Positions 6,864 to 12,576 of a stretch of DNA of 12,576 nt are shown here, piece by piece. The DNA comes from Pseudomonadota bacterium (GTDB taxonomy: Bacteria; Pseudomonadota; Gammaproteobacteria; Woeseiales; Woeseiaceae), in contig JAPUKV010000028.1 in NCBI GenBank assembly GCA_027295475.1, positions 1 to 12,576 of the forward strand. Direction: 5' to 3'. The position numbers were made by a program, and so were the translations under genes. The number at the start of each line of letters is the position of its first letter. The first letter of the stretch is position 1. Below the pieces are notes generated by a model, which saw nothing but the letters and a program-made list of their open reading frames with translations, was not told the DNA's origin and made no database searches.

Positions 6864-6922
6864 GGGTCGGACCGCTCAGAATTTGTGGCACTCCAAATTA
6901 TTAGCGGTCCGACCCCTACTTT
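6857..6922. repeat. 66-bp palindromic repeat (REP/MITE-like), likely bidirectional terminator
   Basis: Two perfect 20-nt complementary arms occupy 6857-6876 and 6903-6922 (core TAGGGGTCGGACCGCT). The 26-nt loop holds a second inverted repeat, AATTTG at 6880-6885 with CAAATT at 6894-6899. The element lies between convergent genes; its right arm is followed by a T-rich stretch, and its left arm is preceded by an A-rich stretch that is T-rich on the other strand, so it can terminate transcripts from both sides. The arm sequence resembles the GGGGTC-GACCCC palindromes scattered in many proteobacterial genomes and often linked to REP-associated tyrosine transposases; that link is recollection, not shown here. 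Confidence 0.8.
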
Positions 6923-6932
6923 CTTTATCTTT

Positions 6933-6954
6933 AGCAGTTCGATCCCTGTTTTCT
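6933..6954 (+). repeat. Decayed tandem copy of the palindrome's right arm
   Basis: Aligned with 6903-6924, this stretch is identical at 17 of 22 positions, and all five differences are transitions. The two copies lie in the same orientation, 30 nt apart. A short T-rich tail follows (to about 6960), after which the sortase stop codon lies at 6973. Confidence 0.6.
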
Positions 6955-6972
6955 ATTTTTCCATAGCATCAA

Positions 6973-7563
6973 TTAGAAAAGCATCTTTGCGGTGACGACG
7001 TAGCGCATTGGCCCGCCCACCTGGGGCGCAGCGAACGGATAACAGGTGACGAGACTCAACATCGGAGACTCTGTATCCAGAACCAAGCTACCGCGACGGG
7101 CATCGACAACGTCGATACCGGTAACCTGATAAAGGTGCTTACGGCCTTCTGTCGTTTCGAGAATTATCGATTCGCCTTTCTTCACGTATTGCAGGAACTG
7201 AAAGTGGGTATCGCGATGTCCGGCGATAATGCTGTTACCGGTCTCACCGGGCAGGACGCTTGCACTCAGGTGGCCGGGAGCGAACGCCAATGTTCTGCCG
7301 GAACTCCCTTCAAGTATGATCAGGTCAATATCGCCGCCCTTTGCAGACAGCCGCGCGACGGGCCAGGTATCGGCCCAGGGCCACGGCGTCGCATGTTCCT
7401 CGCCGGATTCCGCGCGCCGCCACGCGCGCTGCATGAGTTCCTGCGCGACCCAGGCCTTGGCGGGAATATACGCCCCCTGCCCGAACTGCCAGAATCCAAA
7501 GCAAAGCAGACAGGCCACGATGATATGGCTCGCTCGAAACCTAAGCGGCGGCCGGCAGTTCAC
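6973..7563 (-). CDS. Class GN sortase (dedicated marine proteobacterial sortase)
   Basis: This 196-residue transpeptidase is predicted to act on one partner, the VIT/VWA protein encoded just upstream. An N-terminal membrane anchor spans about residues 11-28. The catalytic His116 lies in IIAGHRDTHF, the nucleophile Cys174 in SLVTCYPF, and Arg187 in PMRYVV, giving the complete sortase triad. The start is the GTG at 7563: GGGAG lies 6 nt upstream inside the end of the target gene, and the reading frame's farther start at 7626 has no such support and would add a non-sortase leader. The 23-nt overlap with the target gene suggests translational coupling and fixed stoichiometry. Sortases are common in gram-positive bacteria; this gram-negative class accompanies a dedicated two-component system and a single target. 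The acceptor nucleophile for transpeptidation is unknown. Confidence 0.95.
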   Translation of the reverse strand: MNCRPPLRFRASHIIVACLLCFGFWQFGQGAYIPAKAWVAQELMQRAWRRAESGEEHATPWPWADTWPVARLSAKGGDIDLIILEGSSGRTLAFAPGHLSASVLPGETGNSIIAGHRDTHFQFLQYVKKGESIILETTEGRKHLYQVTGIDVVDARRGSLVLDTESPMLSLVTCYPFAAPQVGGPMRYVVTAKMLF

Positions 7564-9748
7564 GAACCGCTCCCTGAATACGCACAAGCGCAAATAAGAG
7601 CAAAGCGGCAAGCAAACTGATAACACCGATCAGGCGATGCATCGGGGCACTGGTCGCTGTTGCCGGAAAGCCGAATATCGCTTGCTGACTTTGCCCGTAA
7701 GGCAGAAGGTTCGGAACCTGCTCTTTGTTGAGGCCTGCCGAGAGTGGCCGCTGCGGCGTCTTATCCACCGCCACCAGACTCGTGAACTTGCTGACAAGGT
7801 GATGATCGAGTGCCGTTTTTACGACAGCAGTCCTGGTTTCGGCCGGATCCCTGCCGCGCCGCTCTTCGTCCAGGAGTGTTTCGATTCGGGCCCGCGCCCA
7901 GAGCGCCGCAACACCCGGGCTGTCGCTTGCCCCGGCAAGCGGTAATTCACTACCCCAGGTTCCGCCCGCGGAATCGCCGCTGATTTTTATGAGATCCCCC
8001 GGCCGCGGCTGGTTTTCGAGCCGCGCTTTGACAACGATCGGTTCGCCGGCGTACAGGTCGGGAATGGCTTCCGGATAACTGATTGGGCTGAGTCCGTCCG
8101 GCCACTGGATCCGTATGTCTGTGACCTGCGGCTTTTCCAGTTTACGGATCAGCCGTTGCATTTTTTCGTCTATCTCATGCAGCGCACTGATATAACTGTA
8201 TGTTCCCCGTCCGGCCTCGGCCGCTTTGCGCATAAACCAGCCGTTGGGCGCCGATCCGATGCCCACGGTAAACAAACGTGCTTGACCGAGATCTCGCTCG
8301 ATAAGCGTGTAAAGCTCCTCCTCATTGCCGACGCTGCCGTCCGTCATGAAAACGATCTGTCGCAAGTGAGTCTCGCTGGCGGCGCTCCGTAGTGCTTTCT
8401 CGAGTGCCGGGCGCATGTTGGTGCCACCGTCGGCCTTGAGACCGCGCACATAAGCTTTGGCCGTTCGTATGTACCCGGGATCTGCCATGACGCTGTGCGG
8501 AAAAATCGATCGGGTAACAGAATTGAACTGAATGACGTTGAACCGATCAGCCGGCTTCAAGCCATCGAGTGCAAGGAGTAACGCCCTTTTCGCCTGCTCG
8601 ATTGAGGTCCCATGCATGGAACCCGACGTGTCGATGACGAAGATCAGCTCACGAGGCATGACGACAGAGTCAGCGATCGTCTCGTTCGGTGGCAGCAACA
8701 TCAGCAGGACGTACGGGTCACCCTTCCGGGTTTCAGAGAAGACCATGGCTCGCGGTGCCTTATCCGGAACGGGCCGCCAGAGAAGCTCGAGATCGTGATC
8801 GAGTGGTGCCGTGCCATTCATCAGCGTCACCTGGAAGGTGTCACCGACTTGTTGCACGTCGATCGGGTGGTATCGGCTGGCGACAATTTCCAGAGGCACG
8901 CCTGCATTGATTCTCGCATCCAGCGTGACTTCATGGTCGTTCGATTTCGTGACGACAGGCGGCGTGATCAGCGAAGCGTCCGGCACACGCGCCGTGTCCC
9001 GCGACCAGCCTGAACCTTTACGGCCCGGCAACGGGGCGCCCGGTATGAAGCGCGGTGTCAGTGTCAGCGGAAACCGCAGGCTGAATGTGCCCTCGTCGTA
9101 TTTCAGGTTCTGCAGATACTCGATCTCAACCGTTACTTCTTCGCCCGGACCGATATTGGCGACTGCAGCTGTAAACAGATTTGCTCGCTGTTGTTCGACA
9201 AGACTCGCTTTCTTGCCCTGAATCTTTGCCTGTTCGTACTCTTTTCTCGCTTTATCTCTTTCGCGAATCTCCCCTTCGATGATTCGCTCGCCGATGTGCA
9301 TGCGCAAGCGATTGACGGCCGCATCATCGGGCAACGGAAAGACATAGATGCCCTCCACCCATTCCGCGCCATCGTTCAGAAATCTCTGTTGCACGGATAC
9401 GTGCGCAACCAGCCCGCTGATTTGCAGATCAATATCCGTGTTCATTCGTGTGGCTACGCGATAGCCGGACTGCATCCGCAAGAGGAGACTGCCACTTTGC
9501 ATCTGGCTGGGCCTCAGGTCGTCGAACATGATTTCCGGCACTGCATTGGCCAGGCCGGGTCGCAACAGGCAAAGCAGCACGCCGAGCATCATCCAGCGCC
9601 ATGACGCATGCCGTTTCATGAGTTCACTCATACGATTTGCGGAAGTCCCGGCGGGCAATGCAGGGTGCCAGCCTTTTTGCGCGATCGATGACTGCCCCTT
9701 TTTCCTGATCGCCTTGCGTTCCGTTGCGCCGCCTTCCCGATGTTCCAT
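7541..9748 (-). CDS. Marine proteobacterial sortase target protein (VIT and VWA domains, sorting signal)
   Basis: The protein has 735 residues from the ATG at 9748 (AAGGAG with a 7-nt spacer). A 43-residue basic extension precedes a normal signal peptide (about 44-69, cleavage after ANA). A VIT domain follows (about 92-213: VSVQQRFLNDG..WVEGIYVFPLPDDAAV, GEI.ERDKARKEYEQAK, LFTAAVANIGPGEEV). A von Willebrand A domain (about 367-540) has an intact metal site: DTSGS at 373-377, the DGGTNM threonine 443 and MTDGS with D470. The C-terminus has the sorting motif FPATA (694-698), a membrane helix (about 703-723) and a short tail with two Arg residues. VIT plus VWA proteins, like inter-alpha-trypsin inhibitor heavy chains, usually bind matrix or other proteins, so adhesion or surface binding is inferred. 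It is the first gene of an operon with its sortase. Confidence 0.93.
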   Translation of the reverse strand: MEHREGGATERKAIRKKGQSSIAQKGWHPALPAGTSANRMSELMKRHASWRWMMLGVLLCLLRPGLANAVPEIMFDDLRPSQMQSGSLLLRMQSGYRVATRMNTDIDLQISGLVAHVSVQQRFLNDGAEWVEGIYVFPLPDDAAVNRLRMHIGERIIEGEIRERDKARKEYEQAKIQGKKASLVEQQRANLFTAAVANIGPGEEVTVEIEYLQNLKYDEGTFSLRFPLTLTPRFIPGAPLPGRKGSGWSRDTARVPDASLITPPVVTKSNDHEVTLDARINAGVPLEIVASRYHPIDVQQVGDTFQVTLMNGTAPLDHDLELLWRPVPDKAPRAMVFSETRKGDPYVLLMLLPPNETIADSVVMPRELIFVIDTSGSMHGTSIEQAKRALLLALDGLKPADRFNVIQFNSVTRSIFPHSVMADPGYIRTAKAYVRGLKADGGTNMRPALEKALRSAASETHLRQIVFMTDGSVGNEEELYTLIERDLGQARLFTVGIGSAPNGWFMRKAAEAGRGTYSYISALHEIDEKMQRLIRKLEKPQVTDIRIQWPDGLSPISYPEAIPDLYAGEPIVVKARLENQPRPGDLIKISGDSAGGTWGSELPLAGASDSPGVAALWARARIETLLDEERRGRDPAETRTAVVKTALDHHLVSKFTSLVAVDKTPQRPLSAGLNKEQVPNLLPYGQSQQAIFGFPATATSAPMHRLIGVISLLAALLLFALVRIQGAVRELPAAA

Positions 9749-9805
9749 GTCCCCACTCCTTTTCGCCATGGGTTACAGTTCAGCAACGCGATCGGGCGCG
9801 GCCCG

Positions 9806-9848
9806 GGCATTGGCATGGCAATGCACCGGCATAATGTGGCAAATTATG
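9806..9848. promoter_or_regulatory. Divergent promoter/operator of the dedicated sortase locus
   Basis: This region lies between the target gene (-) and pdsR (+). CATAAT at 9830-9835 and its inverted partner at 9843-9848 (CATAAT on the minus strand) are plausible opposed -10 boxes, 7 bp apart. A near-perfect 18-bp palindrome covers 9807-9824 (GCATTG, GCATGG, CAATGC; one mismatched pair). GGCA occurs at 9806, 9817, 9828 and 9838, spaced 11, 11 and 10 bp, with an extra copy at 9812. Direct repeats on the helical period are typical of OmpR-type regulator sites. Neither promoter has a good -35, as expected for activated promoters. Assignment to PdsR is inference. Confidence 0.45.
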
Positions 9849-9867
9849 ACTTCAGGGCGCCTGTAGC

Positions 9868-9898
9868 AGCCAAACACAAAGCGCGCGCATTTTTGGCT
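9868..9898. repeat. Inverted repeat upstream of pdsR
   Basis: AGCCAAA at 9868-9874 and TTTGGCT at 9892-9898 are 7-bp complementary arms separated by a GC-rich 17-nt spacer. They lie in the predicted pdsR leader and end 21 nt before the first base of its ribosome binding site. They could form a leader hairpin or a binding site, or be chance. Confidence 0.3.
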
Positions 9899-9929
9899 CC
9901 AGGGCTGACCGACATCATTGGAGCAAACC

Positions 9930-10622
9930 GTGTCAAAACGAATTGCGATTGTTGAAGACGAAGCCGCCATCCGCGAGAACTACGCGGCGGCTTTTCGACG
10001 CGAGGGCTACTCGGTTGATCTCTACGGCGCCCGCAAACCCGCAATGGATGCATTCGAAGCCCGACTGCCGGACCTCGTTGTCATCGACATAAACCTCAAG
10101 GACGATATCGAGGGTGGCTTCGATCTGTGTCGTGAACTCCGCAGCCGTGCCAGCGATTTGCCGATCATTTTTCTCACGGCAAGGGACAGTGAGTTCGATG
10201 CTGTTTCAGGGCTGCGTCTGGGGGCCGACGACTACCTGACAAAGGACATCAGCCTGCCCCATCTGATGGCGAGAGTCGCCGCCTTGTTTCGGCGCCTCGA
10301 GGCGATGCAGAAACCGCAAGGCGCGGAAAGTCGCATTACGCGCGGTGATCTCGAACTGGATGTCGACCGTATGACGGTACGATGGCAAGACCAGCCGGTC
10401 GGGCTGACGCTGACAGAGTTCTGGATGATTCACGCACTCGCCCGTTACCCGGGCCACGTCAAAAGCCGGCAGCAATTGATGGACGCCGCACAGGCAGTAC
10501 TCGATGACAACACCATTACCTCGCATATAAAAAGAGTGAGACGCAAGTTTGTCGCAATCGATCCGGATTTTGCGGCCATCGAAACAGTTTATGGCATGGG
10601 GTATCGCTGGATAAGCGGCTAA
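9930..10622 (+). CDS. pdsR: Dedicated sortase system response regulator (OmpR/PhoB type)
   Basis: The predicted protein has 230 residues and begins at the GTG at 9930: GGAG at 9920-9923 sits 6 nt upstream, whereas the earlier TTG at 9918 lies within or before that site. The receiver (about 3-120) has E9-D10-E11, phosphoacceptor D53 in LVVIDINLKDD, T83 in IIFLTARD and K105. K105 is followed by Asp rather than the usual Pro. The C-terminal winged helix (about 135-228) contains LTLTEFWMIHALARYPG, VKSRQQLMDAA, the recognition-helix region DDNTITSHIKRVRRKF and the wing hairpin VYGMGYRW, all features of OmpR/PhoB DNA-binding domains. It is transcribed with the kinase gene (11-nt gap) and divergently from the target and sortase genes, which it presumably controls. 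Assignment to the sortase-linked family rests on both sequence and context. Confidence 0.93.
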   Translation: MSKRIAIVEDEAAIRENYAAAFRREGYSVDLYGARKPAMDAFEARLPDLVVIDINLKDDIEGGFDLCRELRSRASDLPIIFLTARDSEFDAVSGLRLGADDYLTKDISLPHLMARVAALFRRLEAMQKPQGAESRITRGDLELDVDRMTVRWQDQPVGLTLTEFWMIHALARYPGHVKSRQQLMDAAQAVLDDNTITSHIKRVRRKFVAIDPDFAAIETVYGMGYRWISG

Positions 10623-10633
10623 CAGGCGGTTAA

Positions 10634-12576
10634 ATGAACCTTCGACGCCAGTTGCTGTTGGTTAGCCTGCTGACTCTGGTACTGCCGTGGGCTGGCTGCC
10701 AGTTCATTCGCGAAACCGAATCCGCTCTTCGAGTGGGCCAGCAACATATGCTGTCCGGCACGGCACTGGCGATCGCCGATTCCCTGTCGCAGTTTCCCGA
10801 TGAGTTCTCCATAGCCGCACCCACCAGTCAATTCGGCGAGAACCAGTTATACGGCCATCCGCTTTCGTCAACTCCCCTGATCGACGGGTACATCGACGAT
10901 TGGACCATTTCGCCCGAGTCAGCGAGAACGGTGCGAGGCGTCGATGGACCGATTTTTTTCGCATTCGGCATTCGCGGACAGCATGCTTTTCTGTTCGTTG
11001 ATGTCCGCGACGACAACATCGTTTACGCGTCTGCGGATGCCGGCGCCAACGACGACGCAGCAGACGTATTCTCCGACCGAATCGTGCTGGTCGCCAGCAA
11101 TGGAACTGATCTTACCTCGTTATTTGAATTTGCAGCCGAGGCGCCGGGGTCCCTGGTAGCCACCGTGCAATCGGACGGTCGGCGATTATCTGAACCGAGA
11201 ATTCTCGCCTACTGGCAGGACACCGCAACCGGTTATCGATTCGAAGCGCGTCTGCCACGACGCCTGCTCGATTCACACCTTGGTATCGTTGTTACAAACA
11301 CAAAAAGCGCGCATAACCCCGGTATTCGCAGCTCGAGCTTTAGCGGCCGGCTGCCGGGGCGATTTGTCACTACGTCTCCGCTCCTCCAGAGCGTGGTTGC
11401 CGATTACGTCCAGCCCGGCCTGCGACTTATCGTGACTGACCGGACCGGATGGCGGCTGGCACAGGCAGGCGACATCTCGCTTTTCCGATCGGACCAGGAG
11501 GCAAGACAAGGTTCCTCACGCTGGCTGCGCATGGCTTACAACATGCTATTAGAACCAGGCGAAGAGGCGCTGCTCGCAGAACCCCACCCTTCGGGCCGCG
11601 AGCAGCAGAACTACATCGCGCGGGCATTGAGTGCCGCGCAAACGACGAGCTGGTTCCGGAGTCGCAGTGATGGCCGCGCTGTCGTCGCCGTGGCGCAGCC
11701 GGTCTGGTCCGGTAATGTACAAACAGGTGTCGTTATTCTCCAGCAGGGAACCGACGCGATTCTCAGCCTGACCAACCAGGCACTAACGAGACTGATGAAC
11801 TTCACGCTGTTGGCAACACTCGCTGTGGCAGCCGCGCTTCTTGGTTACTCGAACTGGCTGTCTTTGAGGATTCGGCGCCTTAGCGGCGCGGCCGAAACTG
11901 CGCTTGACGAGGACAAAGTGCATGTAGACCTCCCGAGTGCGTATGCAAACGATGAAATCGGTGATCTCTCACGCAGTTTCGCGAGCGTCCTGCAACAGCT
12001 CGGCAACTACAACGAGTATTTGCGTTCTCTGGCGGCCAGGCTGTCCCATGAACTGCGAACGCCTTTGACCATAGTTACTTCATCACTCGAAAACCTGGAG
12101 CACGAACCGCTAACAGACGAAGCTGCCAGCTACACCGCGCGCGCAAAAGACGGCGCGAAACGGCTACGAAAAATCCTGAATGCGATGAGTGAAGCAAGCA
12201 AGGTAGAAGAACTCATGGAAGACCCGGAGCTCGAGCGATTCAATCTGCACGATGCGCTCACATCAACCGTCGCCGCTTACGGCGACGCCTATCCGGAGAG
12301 GCACTTTTCGCTAAGTTCGGAGTCAGCTGATAGCACTATCGAAGGTGCACCAGAGTTGATTATTCAGATGCTCGACAAGCTGGCGGAAAATGCCGTGGAA
12401 TTCAGCACCCCCGGCGATCAGATAGCTATAACGCTGACGTCCGACGCTGGTGAGGTGATCGTAACGGTAGCAAATCCGGGTCCGCCGCTGCCGGATAAGA
12501 TGCTGACTCAGTTGTTCGATTCAATGGTATCCGTGAGAGACAAAAACAGAGACAAACACCTGGGGCTGGGATTGTT
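10634..12576 (+). CDS. pdsS: Dedicated sortase system sensor histidine kinase, 3' end missing
   Basis: The frame is open from the ATG at 10634 (AGG at 10624-10626, 7-nt spacer) to the right edge, giving 647 visible residues. An N-terminal membrane helix (about 7-24) and a second one (about 388-410) bracket a periplasmic region of roughly 360 residues. Near its start is LIDGYIDDWT (I83-D89-W90), followed by a beta-rich stretch with AFGIRGQHAFLFVDVRDDN; this resembles CBM9/DOMON-like carbohydrate-binding domains. After helix 2 come a HAMP linker (about 411-462), the dimerisation helix LSHELRTPL with phosphorylated H472, the N-box DKLAENAVEFS with N586, a G1-like NPGPPLP and the start of a G2 box, KHLGLGL. 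Only the last part of the ATPase domain is cut. It should phosphorylate PdsR. The signal is unknown. Confidence 0.93.
   Translation, partial: MNLRRQLLLVSLLTLVLPWAGCQFIRETESALRVGQQHMLSGTALAIADSLSQFPDEFSIAAPTSQFGENQLYGHPLSSTPLIDGYIDDWTISPESARTVRGVDGPIFFAFGIRGQHAFLFVDVRDDNIVYASADAGANDDAADVFSDRIVLVASNGTDLTSLFEFAAEAPGSLVATVQSDGRRLSEPRILAYWQDTATGYRFEARLPRRLLDSHLGIVVTNTKSAHNPGIRSSSFSGRLPGRFVTTSPLLQSVVADYVQPGLRLIVTDRTGWRLAQAGDISLFRSDQEARQGSSRWLRMAYNMLLEPGEEALLAEPHPSGREQQNYIARALSAAQTTSWFRSRSDGRAVVAVAQPVWSGNVQTGVVILQQGTDAILSLTNQALTRLMNFTLLATLAVAAALLGYSNWLSLRIRRLSGAAETALDEDKVHVDLPSAYANDEIGDLSRSFASVLQQLGNYNEYLRSLAARLSHELRTPLTIVTSSLENLEHEPLTDEAASYTARAKDGAKRLRKILNAMSEASKVEELMEDPELERFNLHDALTSTVAAYGDAYPERHFSLSSESADSTIEGAPELIIQMLDKLAENAVEFSTPGDQIAITLTSDAGEVIVTVANPGPPLPDKMLTQLFDSMVSVRDKNRDKHLGLGL

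Noticed and set aside
8612..9013. Plus-strand frames opposite the VIT/VWA gene (also 8811-9221 and 9191-9604)
   Set aside because: All are shadows of the well-supported 735-residue gene, with no domains and poor starts.

Overview
The window (12,576 bp, moderately GC-rich) reads as chromosomal DNA of a gammaproteobacterium, probably a marine or sediment one. The evidence is a complete dedicated sortase locus of the class-GN type (known from marine Proteobacteria), a YiaD-like outer-membrane lipoprotein, a bacterial DUF962/Mpo1-like protein, and gram-negative signal peptides and lipobox. The genus cannot be fixed from the sequence. No tRNA, rRNA, CRISPR array or intact insertion sequence is visible.

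Layout. 1-461 (-): N-terminal part of a secreted family-3 solute-binding domain protein that runs off the left edge. 462-822: intergenic, with divergent -10 boxes. 823-1302 (+): stand-alone CheY-like receiver. 1299-1763 (-): small membrane protein of unknown function whose stop overlaps the receiver's stop. 2032-2706 (-): YiaD-like lipoprotein with a C-terminal OmpA domain. 2990-3457 (+): DUF962/Mpo1-like membrane protein. 3471-4814 (+): DinF-type MATE exporter. 4827-6206 (-): a second, different MATE exporter, tail to tail with the first. 6318-6863 (+): Nudix hydrolase. 6857-6954: long palindromic repeat with a decayed extra arm, probably also a bidirectional terminator. 6973-12576: the dedicated sortase locus.

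The sortase locus has two divergent arms. The leftward arm encodes a 735-residue VIT/VWA surface protein with a C-terminal sorting signal (FPATA, then a membrane helix), followed by its own sortase, whose start overlaps the target's end by 23 nt. The rightward arm encodes a response regulator (pdsR) and a histidine kinase (pdsS), the latter cut by the right edge. The kinase has a large periplasmic region with a motif like CBM9/DOMON sugar-binding domains. The likely logic is that the kinase senses an envelope or extracellular signal, the regulator acts on the shared 181-bp divergent promoter region (which carries a near-perfect palindrome and GGCA repeats on the helical period), and the sortase processes or anchors its single partner. 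This system family has been defined bioinformatically, but its signal, operator and anchoring acceptor are, as far as I know, not established. It is the most interesting part of the window.
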